Positions 44,503-48,659 of a stretch of 64,000 nucleotides of DNA are shown here, one piece after another. The notes under the pieces are model-generated. The model searched no databases. It saw nothing but the letters and a program-made list of their open reading frames with translations, and had not been told where the DNA came from. The translations under genes were made by a program, and so were the position numbers. The first letter of the stretch is position 1, and each line of letters starts with the position of its first letter. This DNA is from Symsagittifera roscoffensis (taxonomy: Eukaryota > Xenacoelomorpha > Acoela > Convolutidae). The DNA is taken from positions 69,598,223 to 69,662,222 of the forward strand of contig NC_087062.1 of NCBI RefSeq assembly GCF_963678635.1. The letters are read 5' to 3'.

Positions 44503-44559
44503 TTCAATGGAGATGGAACACCTCCACCCCCCTACGACAATCCCATAACCTATCGATGA
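829..44559 (+). CDS. Multi-exon gene: type I membrane protein with six FN3-like domains, S/T stalk and PPxY tail (5' end outside window)
   Basis: Sixteen exons (829-1122, 1374-1655, 5540-5848, 8177-8464, 9286-9467, 11731-11848, 12501-12563, 13200-13316, 13753-13923, 18260-18301, 22219-22263, 23808-23861, 28031-28222, 29132-29315, 29976-30035, 44382-44559) join without a stop into 859 codons plus TGA, given one base carried in from an upstream exon. The order is six FN3-like domains, a Ser/Thr-rich stalk, an acidic patch, one hydrophobic helix followed by KKK, and a tail of about 87 residues. Most junctions are phase 1, the usual phase for shuffled extracellular modules, and they become phase 2 after the membrane exon. 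The layout implies a cell-surface adhesion- or receptor-like protein. I do not recognise an orthologue. The signal peptide, first exons and promoter are not in the window. Exon 12501-12563 is the least certain, and its removal keeps the frame. Confidence 0.8.
1374..1655 (+). CDS. Exon: FN3-like domain 2
   Basis: The acceptor TTTGTAG ends at 1373 and the donor G|GTATAA starts at 1656. The 282 bases make a phase 1-1 module of 94 residues, starting VPTTPTDDVDW and ending ETFCT. TGCEYRILYANRC matches the GCxYxxxYxxxC pattern also seen in domain 3, so a disulphide within the domain is likely. NRTL is a possible glycosylation site. The strand pattern and length suit an FN3 fold. Confidence 0.75.
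1747..2213 (+). mobile_element. hAT-like MITE, copy 1
   Basis: The right end reads CTAGATCTGCCCCTG and the interior has the family signatures GGGATTCGACCC, AAAGGCGCCTATGGCGCC and GGTCGACCC. The left terminus is eroded (CAGCAGATTTAGG). TTTAATGC on the left and TTGAATGC on the right look like an 8-bp target duplication with one mismatch. An internal duplication of the segment containing GACGTCCCCCTTTGTAGTA is visible at 1825-1875. Confidence 0.7.
3257..4123. mobile_element. Fold-back element rich in AATCGATTATAATC, copy 1
   Basis: Imperfect terminal inverted repeats CCCGCACCGAGCGCCCATGG (left) and its counterpart ending GGGTGCTCGGTGCGGG (right). Inside each end are many short units of the type TTATAATCGATTATAATGG. 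The centre holds long G runs (3747-3792). No transposase frame is present. A related copy lies at 26011-26982. Confidence 0.65.
5540..5848 (+). CDS. Exon: FN3-like domain 3
   Basis: The acceptor CTTTTTTAG ends at 5539 and the donor A|GTTAGT starts at 5849. At 309 bases and phase 1-1 it encodes 103 residues, the clearest FN3-like module here. It begins APETPVPASSLTL, has ISGFGVSSG in the strand B/C region, and has LIPGCLYTLKYSAVC where FN3 domains carry their LxPGxxY loop. NFTE and NLST are potential N-glycosylation sites. It shares ISGFGVxSG with domain 6, which suggests that the two arose by duplication. Confidence 0.88.
5849..8176. other. Intron of 2.3 kb with diverged direct repeats
   Basis: Segments at about 7684-7833 and 7918-8073 are diverged direct repeats sharing AACCGCTCAAACCGTT, ACTCGACCGGGTTTGTAGCA-like text and TAGATCGACT. 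Further GAGCGGTTT/AACCGCTC motifs occur at 6410-6530 and 7500-7700. They look like relics of one AT-rich repeat family. No exon was found. Confidence 0.55.
8177..8464 (+). CDS. Exon: FN3-like domain 4
   Basis: The acceptor TTTTCAG ends at 8176 and the donor C|GTAAGA starts at 8465. The 288-base exon is phase 1-1 and encodes 96 residues, from VPREIETSS to YAACT. LLSPATKYEFELENENLC is the FN3 E-F region with its characteristic Tyr. GNLYRFKVKTV supplies the preceding strands. Its place between domains 3 and 5 is supported by in-frame joining on both sides. Confidence 0.85.
8465..9285. other. Intron with a short tandem duplication
   Basis: CTAGTTTTCTATTGGTCAAT occurs twice about 30 bases apart near 8900-8950. 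The phrase ATCGAATGA followed by GTATATGTCATAA-like text occurs near 8700 and 9100. Nothing coding is visible. Confidence 0.5.
9286..9467 (+). CDS. Exon: FN3-like domain 5, N-terminal half
   Basis: Acceptor ATTTTGCAG ends at 9285 and the donor GTAAAA starts at 9468. The exon enters in phase 1 and leaves in phase 0 after the codon for the last Glu of NADLE. It encodes about 60 residues starting LPTAPEKSSIQVEC. The matching phase-0 exon is at 11731, so this domain is interrupted where the single-exon domains are not. The open frame continues a few codons into the intron to a TGA, which fits an intron beginning at 9468. Confidence 0.83.
9468..11730. other. Intron of 2.3 kb, largely a repeat cluster
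   Basis: Most of it is the tandem cluster described at 9938-11470. The parts outside that cluster (9468-9937 and 11471-11730) are AT-rich with no supported feature. Confidence 0.6.
9938..11470 (+). repeat. Three head-to-tail copies plus a partial fourth of a dispersed repeat (family R1)
   Basis: Copies start at 9938, 10475 and 10772 with AACAAGACT, then a small hairpin CAGGGTGAAGCCCTG and GTTCCGACTGC. Shared interior words are CACACGCCATATAAAGTA, AATCAATTATGGC, CTCCGCTTACGCGTTAATAG and AATTGTCCCAA. Copy 3 runs to CGAAAGTCGGAACAA at about 11305. Copy 2 is cut short, and 11306-11470 repeats only the tail. Other R1 copies lie at 18724-19130, 19252-19740 and around 38520-43812. No coding potential. 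Confidence 0.75.
11731..11848 (+). CDS. Exon: FN3-like domain 5, C-terminal half
   Basis: The acceptor CCTCTATAG ends at 11730, and donor A|GTAGGT starts at 11849. It enters in phase 0 and leaves in phase 1. VPGLESGTVYEIKVATV is a textbook FN3 E-F segment, and the exon closes with IRVCT like the domain ends before it. Joined to 9286-9467 it makes a 100-residue domain. The reading frame was found by splice phase and similarity, since the exon is too short to stand out as an open frame. Confidence 0.86.
12174..12410 (+). mobile_element. hAT-like MITE, copy 2, with perfect 8-bp target duplication
   Basis: It begins CAAGGGCGGACTTAGG and ends CTAGATCCGATCCCTG. The same 8 bases GTTTTATT flank it on both sides (12166-12173 and 12411-12418), the signature of hAT-superfamily transposition. 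At 237 bp it is an internally deleted copy. A run of G follows the left terminus. Confidence 0.85.
12501..12563 (+). CDS. Possible mini-exon: Ser/Pro-rich linker
   Basis: A pyrimidine-rich acceptor TTTGCAG ends at 12500 and a donor G|GTATCT starts at 12564. The 63 bases between are open in phase 1-1 and read VKAPSTFCASSGS, then TQQSPPY. Inclusion or skipping leaves the frame between domains 5 and 6 intact, so this could be an alternative cassette or a chance splice pair. It looks like the mini-exons further downstream. Confidence 0.42.
12670..13062 (-). mobile_element. hAT-like MITE, copy 3, reverse orientation
   Basis: The right border reads CTAAATCCGCCCCTG, the reverse complement of the family's left end. 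Going left come ACCCTTTGGGTC, GGCGCGCGCTCC and TTTAGGTCGATC, all in reverse order relative to copy 1. The left border near 12670 is eroded. A CCCCCCACCA minisatellite of about four units sits at 13000-13040. It lies between copy 2 and domain 6, so this intron segment is almost entirely MITE. Confidence 0.75.
13200..13316 (+). CDS. Exon: FN3-like domain 6, N-terminal half (non-GT donor)
   Basis: The acceptor ATCTGCAG ends at 13199. The exon reads LAGVLDSLTLSDST and then LTISGFGVTSGSF, closely matching domain 3. The frame meets TAG at 13322-13324, so translation must leave the exon before that. Joining after the G at 13316 to 13753 restores one 96-residue domain in phase 1. This makes the intron begin GGATCT instead of GT. 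No GT donor nearby keeps the whole domain. A nonsense-mutated exon is the alternative. Confidence 0.72.
13317..13752 (+). other. Candidate GG..AG intron inside FN3 domain 6
   Basis: It separates the two halves of a domain that aligns end to end with domain 3. Its 5' end reads G|GGATCT and its 3' end CCCTTCAG. Because G bases lie at both junctions, the exact cut could shift by one, but no shift produces GT. A permissive spliceosome that accepts GA, GC and GG donors is reported for Oikopleura. Confidence 0.65.
13753..13923 (+). CDS. Exon: FN3-like domain 6, C-terminal half
   Basis: The acceptor CCCCTTCAG ends at 13752 and the donor G|GTGAGT starts at 13924. The 171 bases are phase 1-1 and read ACAADNSPHQYDS, then GGLVEACSYTVAYYAVC, which aligns with the GCLYTLKYSAVC segment of domain 3. 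The exon ends TTVFTT, without the Cys that closes domains 1-5. It completes the last recognisable FN3-like module before the stalk. Confidence 0.85.
14205..14300 (+). repeat. Possible tRNA-derived SINE head
   Basis: GGTCGAATGGTTAAAACGG (14219-14237) resembles the D-arm/A-box of Ser/Leu-type tRNAs. GATTCGAATCC (14280-14290) matches a B-box/T-loop at a spacing compatible with a long-variable-arm tRNA. The acceptor stem does not close, so this is not an intact tRNA gene. A SINE or tRNA pseudogene is more likely. Confidence 0.4.
15641..15688. repeat. TC microsatellite
   Basis: About 48 bases of nearly pure CT dinucleotides with two A/T interruptions. It precedes a T run and CAG at 15701, so it could act as a decoy splice acceptor. 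Confidence 0.9.
18260..18301 (+). CDS. Mini-exon 1: Thr/Pro-rich stalk
   Basis: The acceptor TTTGTGTAG ends at 18259, and the donor G|GTAAAT starts at 18302. The 42 bases read AEPTNPPPAITTS in phase 1-1. The length, splice sites and Thr/Pro content match the next two mini-exons, which is the main support for so short an exon. A Pro/Thr-rich sequence before a membrane helix usually forms an extended O-glycosylated stalk. Confidence 0.65.
18461..18573. repeat. Inverted repeat with a strong predicted hairpin
   Basis: The left arm contains ATTCTTCAATATGCCGATCTTT and the right arm its near-perfect complement AAAGATCGGCATATTAGATTG with a 4-base bulge. The outer stem continues through TTGCAAT/GTTGCAA. 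The loop is about 17 bases. It could be a fold-back repeat or a small-RNA precursor. Confidence 0.75.
18724..19130 (-). repeat. R1 dispersed repeat, reverse orientation
   Basis: It runs from TTCCGACTTTCAAAGAAAG to GCAGTCGGAACTTTCAGGGC and AAGCAGTCTTGC, the reverse complement of the R1 start at 9938-10530. A second diverged copy at 19252-19740 begins GTTCCGACTTTTAAAGAAAC in the same orientation. Confidence 0.65.
19774..20155 (-). repeat. 3' LTR of element 3
   Basis: It aligns along its whole length with 21476-21858, including AAAACTGTAGGGTTAAA, TTGTATAGACTA, AAGGATATCGC and CGAAGGTCGC. Divergence between the LTRs is substantial by eye, so the insertion is old. GGGAA lies directly outside it on the minus strand, the end of a short purine tract. 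Confidence 0.8.
21156..21398 (-). pseudogene. gag-like relic of element 3
   Basis: An 80-codon frame starting 78 bases after the LTR. Its C-terminal part, AARDARVLRKQ-type text with VRRTDEWNAERRR, is charged and helix-prone. It resembles the sequence just after the 5' LTR of the gypsy copy at 38729-43617 (IRVWREEETRRSDERKR, minus strand near 43150). This suggests a shared gag N-terminus. No nucleocapsid knuckle is present. Confidence 0.4.
21476..21858 (-). repeat. 5' LTR of element 3
   Basis: The minus strand starts TGTCATTAGGCGACC and ends at the TATTTCA beside the primer-binding site. It pairs with the repeat at 19774-20155. Confidence 0.8.
22219..22263 (+). CDS. Mini-exon 2: Ser/Thr-rich stalk
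   Basis: The acceptor CTTTTTCAG ends at 22218, and the donor G|GTAATG starts at 22264. The 45 bases read SIITSTVQPITTTS in phase 1-1. Its core IITSTVQP is nearly the same as LITSTLQP in the mini-exon at 23808, so the two are tandem duplicates of one coding unit. Confidence 0.72.
22946..23080 (+). repeat. Minisatellite of CAAAACATAGTCTTT units
   Basis: About eight irregular units built from CAAAACATAGT and CTTTCA in tandem, with variants such as AAGCATAGTC. It shows no coding frame or promoter sign. Confidence 0.85.
23489..23698 (+). mobile_element. hAT-like MITE, copy 4 (short)
   Basis: Left end CAGGGGCGAAATTAGG followed by a G run, and right end CTTAGATCCGCCCCTG. The interior keeps GGGATTCGATCCC, GACCCAAATGGTCC and the distal CTCGAGAAAAT, but is shortened to 210 bp. 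The target duplication is not convincing. Confidence 0.75.
23808..23861 (+). CDS. Mini-exon 3: Ser/Thr-rich stalk
   Basis: Acceptor TTCTTGTAG ends at 23807 and the donor G|GTAATT starts at 23862. The 54 bases read QLITSTLQPVPSATNTN in phase 1-1. It is a diverged copy of the mini-exon at 22219, and even the donor context TGGTAAT is shared. Confidence 0.72.
24488..25335. mobile_element. Fold-back element with CCCGGGTTG termini
   Basis: The left end reads CCCGGGTTGACCT and the right end AGGCCAACCCGGG, imperfect inverted repeats. Subterminal ATGCTTATCATACA / TTGTATGATAAG motifs occur several times in both orientations near each end. The interior is AT-rich and has only short frames. An additional CTTATCATACAAC occurs outside at 25820, so relics may extend further. 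Confidence 0.6.
26011..26982. mobile_element. Fold-back element rich in AATCGATTATAATC, copy 2
   Basis: Termini CCCGCATCCAAGTTTAGGCG and, on the right, CGCTTGAAACTGGATGCGGG are inverted relative to each other. Next to both ends lie dense TTATAATCGATTATAAT arrays. The ends resemble the CCCGCACCGAGC ends of the 3257-4123 element, so this is the same or a sister family. No transposase is encoded. Confidence 0.65.
27492..27926 (+). mobile_element. hAT-like MITE, copy 5 (longest complete copy)
   Basis: Left CAGGGGCGGATTTAGG, right CCTAGATCTGCCCCTG, 435 bp. Flanks GTATATAC and GTATATGC make an 8-bp target duplication with one mismatch. Interior landmarks in order are GGGATTCGACCC, AAAGGGTCCCCC, GGCCGACCGACCC, GGCGCCAATATATAC, GGGGAGCGCGCGCC and GGTCGACC. 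It has no frame long enough for a transposase. Confidence 0.85.
28031..28222 (+). CDS. Exon: long Ser/Thr-rich stalk
   Basis: The acceptor CGTTTAG ends at 28030 and the donor G|GTAACA starts at 28223. The 192 bases are phase 1-1 and encode 64 residues very rich in Thr, Ser, Gln and Arg, for example VGTTQTQITTQNS near the start and SRQTTSSTPRPLTSTRS at the end. No fold is visible. A mucin-like spacer lifting the FN3 array off the membrane is the natural reading. The acceptor has only a modest pyrimidine tract. Confidence 0.75.
28223..29131. other. Intron, no recognised feature
   Basis: AT-rich, with one open frame of 100 codons (28356-28658) that reads as random hydrophobic sequence. A G-rich run lies at 28708-28726. 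Confidence 0.5.
29132..29315 (+). CDS. Exon: acidic juxtamembrane patch and transmembrane helix
   Basis: The acceptor TTTTTCTTAG ends at 29131 (phase 1), and donor GG|GTAAGA starts at 29316 (phase 2). The exon encodes NVPLGPSDEEEKTEEEEADG, then a Ser/Asn linker with a possible glycosylation site NSSN, then about 26 uncharged hydrophobic residues (29216-29293) and KKKPFMP. Basic residues just after the helix predict the C-terminus in the cytoplasm. A second AG at 29113-29114 would give phase 2 and is less consistent with the upstream exons. Confidence 0.87.
29316..29975. other. Intron with MITE relic
   Basis: 29640-29870 retains decayed hAT-like MITE text (TTTTCTAAAG, TTTGGCGC, AAATCGATTTTTTTTTC). 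Otherwise featureless. Confidence 0.45.
29976..30035 (+). CDS. Exon: membrane-proximal cytoplasmic tail
   Basis: The acceptor GGCTTTCAG ends at 29975, and a consensus donor GTAAGT follows AT at 30034-30035. It is phase 2 at both ends and reads SRRPDVGAELDWFAGSPYF. The other two frames contain stops. It joins the membrane exon (GG|A) and the terminal exon (AT|A), both in phase 2, which strongly supports this order. Confidence 0.82.
30811..31024 (-). repeat. 3' LTR of element 1
   Basis: It aligns with 35861-36075 over its length. Shared text includes TTAGTCGGAGACAATGAA, GTCAACCAAAGGT and GCAACAAATAGAATAGAACT. The minus strand starts TGTCATTGTGATT. Several dozen differences show that it is old. 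Confidence 0.88.
31243..31958 (-). pseudogene. Basic 3' open frames of element 1
   Basis: Downstream of integrase are three overlapping frames (31958-31656, 31607-31386, 31434-31243) rich in Lys, Arg, Ser and Thr, for example SSSKGTQSGSKGTQAKRGR. They may be the integrase C-terminal tail or an extra 3' gene. I see no signal peptide or membrane helix, so no support for an envelope-type gene. Confidence 0.45.
32282..32806 (-). pseudogene. Integrase of element 1
   Basis: The core's first Asp lies in VELDFWGPF and the second in RMDQGTNFV (32568-32546), read in different frames, so at least one frameshift separates them. A later frame (32467-32282) reads LLDWMLERALGALRFFRNT and LTPWEAN, the end of the core. 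The upstream zinc-binding region is badly eroded. Confidence 0.82.
33713..34048 (-). pseudogene. RNase H fragment of element 1
   Basis: The frame contains CATKELEMLAFVWG and ILTDHEALVSLL, the typical Ty3/gypsy RNase H sequence with its T-D-H-x-A-L motif, followed by LSRLKLWLDCFIPFGFLVEH. The N-terminal part is lost in the deletion that joins it to reverse transcriptase. A tether or linker region follows downstream. Confidence 0.85.
34050..34351 (-). pseudogene. Reverse transcriptase fragment of element 1
   Basis: The fingers region is present: VVTTVKKDGSVKLAIESREL and then PNIEELRDTVGQ, ending in the first palm motif YFSTMDL. A stop follows, and the sequence soon passes into RNase H. The palm with the YxDD box is missing, so an internal deletion has removed the catalytic core. 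Confidence 0.85.
34580..34960 (-). pseudogene. Retropepsin-like protease of element 1
   Basis: A 126-codon frame with VWIESGSLISI where retropepsins have the D-[ST]-G catalytic motif, and SIVGRDLM near the C-terminus, the usual second landmark. The catalytic Asp is read as Glu (codon at 34867-34865), which should inactivate the enzyme. It directly follows gag and precedes reverse transcriptase. Confidence 0.75.
34927..35778 (-). pseudogene. gag of element 1 (frameshifted)
   Basis: Three overlapping frames (35778-35458, 35564-35244, 35298-34927) together cover a capsid-like region with GESLEQFHSVLSGVAARC and a nucleocapsid knuckle CYNCDQLNFTPEHMARC (35052-35002), a CX2C..H..C arrangement. The frame changes twice, so no intact Gag can be made. 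Confidence 0.75.
35861..36075 (-). repeat. 5' LTR of element 1
   Basis: The minus strand starts TGTCATAGTGATT and ends immediately before the TGG of the primer-binding site. It should carry the element's promoter, but no clear TATA box stands out. Confidence 0.88.
38729..38879 (-). repeat. 3' LTR of element 2
   Basis: It shares TTTCTAGCCTCC, GCTGAGAAAAGATAACGTT, GTTACATAAGTACCATA and CTAACATAATTACAT with 43412-43617 but lacks about 55 bases present there after GATAACGTT. Confidence 0.85.
38964..39958 (-). pseudogene. 3' open frames of element 2
   Basis: Several short frames follow integrase (39958-39773, 39731-39438, 39401-39192, 39170-38964). One is Ser/Glu-rich with SSTEEEEDAPDK, another basic with repeated RATPIKRATPNK. 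No membrane helix is visible. They may be a long integrase tail or an element-specific gene of unknown role. Confidence 0.4.
40100..40802 (-). pseudogene. Integrase of element 2
   Basis: GTDQGSSF (about 40666-40641) carries the second catalytic Asp. The frame 40533-40108 has SVGCSPFEVNSGCTPNSVWH, the usual end of the gypsy integrase core, followed by a C-terminal region. Upstream core sequence lies in other frames, so the gene is frameshifted. Confidence 0.8.
41660..41950 (-). pseudogene. Reverse transcriptase and RNase H remnants of element 2
   Basis: 41950-41762 has PRVVTAKRDGSVKLSLNSKW and YQIPNIPN, the fingers of reverse transcriptase. About 20 bases beyond, RWVDCLLPIDYKIEYTPG is the C-terminal end of the RNase H region. 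The whole palm and most of RNase H between them are missing. Element 1 has a comparable but smaller deletion. Confidence 0.8.
42440..43340 (-). pseudogene. gag relic of element 2
   Basis: The N-terminal part near 43336-43100 reads as a charged helix-prone stretch (IRVWREEETRRSDERKR). The nucleocapsid end has CHNCQNWLKPN (42579 leftwards) and CNNCIGRKPFAK, two CX2C knuckle starts whose later ligands have been lost. Stops break the frame in between. Confidence 0.6.
43412..43617 (-). repeat. 5' LTR of element 2
   Basis: The longer LTR copy. The extra 55 bases (about 43472-43528) are either deleted from the 3' copy or inserted here. Confidence 0.85.
44382..44559 (+). CDS. Terminal exon: cytoplasmic tail with poly-Asn and two PPxY motifs
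   Basis: The acceptor ACTATTAACAG ends at 44381 and the exon runs in phase 2 to TGA at 44557-44559. It encodes 58 full codons: SNPLPNQNPPEYSARYTKK, then a linker, twelve Asn residues (44467-44502, eleven AAC and one AAT) and GTPPPPYDNPITYR at the C-terminus. PPEY and PPPY are PPxY motifs, the standard ligands of WW domains in NEDD4-family ubiquitin ligases and some adaptors. This exon lies 14.3 kb from the previous one because the intron took in two retrotransposons. I see no AATAAA in the next 200 bases. Confidence 0.85.
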
Positions 44560-46850
44560 GAAAAGGGGGCTAGGGTTGAGAGAAAAATCACAAAAACTGC
44601 ATCGGAAAGGGCTTTTTTAGCCCAGCTGAATCAAATTTTACCTTTGCTAACGTAAAAATTCCTCTATGTTGCTGGAAATGTTCATTAACTATATATCATT
44701 TATCTGACAGACGGAACAACAATCCATAAACATCTCCCGATCAAATGATTAATTTCATCCAAAAAGATTTACAAAGTAAAGTTGCGAGAGGAGAATTCAA
44801 CTTCAGAAAAACTCGAGACGTCAGATGATTGATTTTATTGATTTGTCTTAACCCTTTTCAAATACAGCTCAGCTACTTACCAAACTTACTCATTAGATTT
44901 AATTGAGATCAAACCGATTACTTTCTGACTTGCTGAGCTTATTAAAACCTACCATATACTAAATTACGGCAGTCATTTTCTGCTGAACAACTCTATAAAT
45001 GTATTGTTTTTTTTAATTGACAAGCCAATTTTTTTGAATTGGTTGACATTATGAAGCCAAAAGCATCGACAAAAACTTCCAATAACTTTAACAAAAAACT
45101 TTTGTGCACGGCACGGCTGGTGTGAGCACAGAAGTTTTTGTCAAAATTGTTGATTATTTTTGTCGATGTTTTTGGCTTTTTAAGGCTAGCCATTTCGAAA
45201 ATTCCGAAATGTGACGAAAACACTGAACGACCATATATGCTAAAAATTTGGAGCAGCCCCAAGACAATTGTTTGGGTTGTTCAGCGAAAAATTAGTGTCG
45301 CAGTTTAGAGCTAAAGGTAGAAACTTTAGAAAAAAACTGGCAACCAGAATTGAGCCCCTAACCTTGGCACGCTACTGCAAATCAGTCTTTCATTCTAACT
45401 AGTTTTAAATATTTTTTTAAAACTAGATTAAAATTTCCAAGATCGTTAAAAGGGCTCTTTTTCCTGTTTTAACCACGTGAAAAACTTCTACGCTTTATTT
45501 TTGTCAGCCTGGGAATTTGTTTCAGTACGATTTGCATGATTTGTTTTTGTTTTATTATAGTTATCCTTCAAAACATTGGCACAGTTGTGCGGAAAATCTC
45601 GGGTACACTTGGTTGATTTTTCTAAACACAAAAACATTAACGTACGAGCTAGTTTAATATTGGTCTCGTGTTATACCAATATCTATAAAAGCGTTTGCTT
45701 TGTGAATTGAAAGTTAGGTACAAGTTTCTGACTAAAAATTCTATAATGCCAGAAAATTTAACGAACTAATCAGACATTAGTTACATGTATTTGTTAGAGA
45801 AATTTATGATTTGGACAATGTTGTACTCATAGAAATGATAGCTTTGTTTTTCTAAAATCTTGAACATAGAGGAAAAAGGTTTGGGGAAAAATGAAGATTT
45901 TGAAGACCTTTTTTTAGGTCGACCAAGCTGATTTTTTGAGATCTTCCAAACCACTATAAAGACCTTTCGATTTCATTCTTTTTAGTTTCTGAAAATTTTC
46001 ACATTCTGTTCTTTCTGCCAATATCAATATGACTTCTGCCCTAAATGGAATACTCGGCTAAAACTCCTCATTTCTGCTGTTACCAGAATACTTTACAAAG
46101 CTAACATTTCTGGTTGATTGCATAGTAGTCTAGCCTAAATTATAAGTGTCACCTGCGATCGTCAATTTTTTGAAAAACATTATTAAAGAAAAAATAGTTC
46201 GAAAAGAGTATGAATCTATATAAAGGTTACTTGAACATAAATGCTTTAACAATTTAATTAACAACTGTCTTTAAACCAATAAAGGGGATGGGGTCAATGC
46301 CTAGTTTAAACATCTAAACTAACACTTCATTAGCGTGTAGTCCGCGTCTGGACGATGATGAATTTGTCCACCTTTTGTCTATCAGAGTATTGGGTCATCA
46401 GTTCTTCTAGATCCGCGTTGCTGCTTTTATTTTTCCGCAATTTAAAAAAATCCTAAGTTCAAACCTTTATAAAATTTTAAAAATCAAAGAAAAGAAAAAG
46501 AATTAGATATTTTCCGGAAAGTGTTAATTCAACTGAGCGAGTGGAAATGATAGTGGGAACAAAATTTATTAAGAGTTTCTTTGTCTAATTCTAATCTCAA
46601 AAGCCTCGTTTCATTGGATATCTGTTTCATCATCCGTTCATCCGATCAGCCGACACACTTTCTTTTTGATATCCGACCTAATAGTCTGTGAAAAAATTTG
46701 CATATTTAAAACGAGTCCAATCTTCAAAGAATGAAAAATATCGACTAGCAGTTAAAAGGTTGACAATTTTAAAGAGGAAAAGAGTTCACTCTTATCTTAA
46801 GTAAATAATTATTTGGTTGAAATTGTCATACACAATTTCATCCAACCGTT
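44560..46850. other. 3' flank of the gene, no second gene found
   Basis: It contains the inverted repeat at 45056-45176 and a decayed reverse MITE (about 45880-46020, TTTAGGTCGACCAAGCTG). No AATAAA occurs close to the stop, so the polyadenylation site is not assigned. Open frames here are short. Confidence 0.5.
45056..45176. repeat. Inverted repeat 0.5 kb downstream of the stop codon
   Basis: The left arm GCCAAAAGCATCGACAAAAA and the right arm TTTTTGTCGATGTTTTTGGC are near-complementary. The pairing continues through AACTTCCAATAACTTT-like text and ends in AACTTTTGTGC/GCACAGAAGTT around a loop of about 15 bases. A smaller hairpin AAGCCAATT/GAATTGGTT precedes it at 45022-45044. Confidence 0.75.
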
Positions 46851-48659
46851 AACAACCCAAAAAATGTCGCTTTGTATTTCAAAGATGTAAAAACTGAAGA
46901 AACATTCAGTAGCCAAAACCAGAAGCTCGTGGAAACTACCAATTTGTGACAACTTTATTGAGACAAAAACACTCCAGCGCAAGTTCACTTGTGCAACGAC
47001 CACTACCCCAGTAGAACTGAACAAATGAATAAAAATGAGCACATCGAAATGATAATATCAGCCAGACACTGTGATCAAAAATGGAAAAACTCGTAACCAG
47101 AAAAACCGCATCACTGATAGACACATAAAAAGACATGATTCCACAGAAAAAAACTGAAATCAATTATTAAGCACTCCCAGGTAACATCAACAGGTAAAAT
47201 GTGCATTATCAACCCAAAAAGGCAGCTCTGTCTTTCAAATTTGTGAAAACTCAAGGAATGTCTGGTAGTCAAGACCAAAAAGCAAGAAAAACTGCCAGCA
47301 CTGTGACGACAACTTTTTCGGACAAAAAACACCACAGCGCAAATTCGCTTCTGCAACGATCGCTAACGCACTAGACCTGATCAATGAAACAACAAGAAAC
47401 ACATCAAGATAACTTAACTAGCCACAAAATGTCCTGAAATATGAAAAAAAATTGTACCACAAAAGACCCCATCAAGGATAAACACAAAAAATGACATATT
47501 TCAGAAACATAAAGACCAAAATCAAAAACTTTGTTTTCCCATGAACCGTTAGCATACCCACAAGGCATTAACAACCCAAGAAATTATCGCTGTGTATTTC
47601 AAAGATGTCAAAACTGAAGAAACATTCAGTAGCCAAGACCAGAAACCAGTGGAAACTACCAATTTGTGACGACAATTTTCTTCGGACAAAAAATCACCAC
47701 AGCGCAAATCCGCTTCTGCAACGATCGCTAAGTCAGTAGAATCGACAAATGGAGCAACAATGAACACATCAAGAATTCTTCACTAGCCACACACTGCGCT
47801 GAAAAATGAAAAAACTTGTACCACAAAAAATCGCGTCAAGGATGAACACAAAAAAAGACATATTTCAGAAACACGAAAACCAAAATCAAAACCCAGAACT
47901 CCCATGAAATTTCGGCATACCCACAACGCAGTAAAAACCCAAAAAAGCGTCGCTGTGTATTTCAAAAATGTCAAAACTGAAGAAACATTCAGCAGCCAAG
48001 ACCAGAAGCTAGTGGAAACTACCAATTTGTGATAACTTTATTGAGACAAAAACAGTCCAGCGCAAATTTGCTAGTGCAACGACCACTACCCCAGTATGTT
48101 TGAATAAATGAATAAAAATGAGCACATCAAAAAGATAATATCAGCCAGACACTGTGATCAAAAATGGACAAACTTGTAACGAGAAAAACCGCATCACTGA
48201 TAGACACATAAAATGACATGATTCAACAGAAAAAACTGAAATCGAGAAATAAGCACTCCCAGGTACCAACAACAAGTAAACAATGCATTTTCAACCCCAA
48301 AAAGGCAGCGCTGTCTTTCAAATTTATGAAAACTCAAGGAATGTCTGGTAGTCAAGACCAAAAAAAAAACTGCCAGTACTGTGACGACAACTTTTTCGGA
48401 CGAAAAATCACCACAGTGCAAATTCGTTTCTGCAACGATCGCTGACCCAGGAGACCTGATGAATCGAGCAACAAGGAACACATCAAGATGACTTAAATAG
48501 CCACACAGTGTCCTGAAAAAAGAAAAAATTTGTACCACAAAAGATCGCATCAAGAACAAACACAAAAAAAGACATCTTTCAGAAACATAAAGACCAAAAT
48601 CAAAAACTTAGTCCTTCCATGAGCCGTCATACCCACAACGCATTAACATATCAACAACC

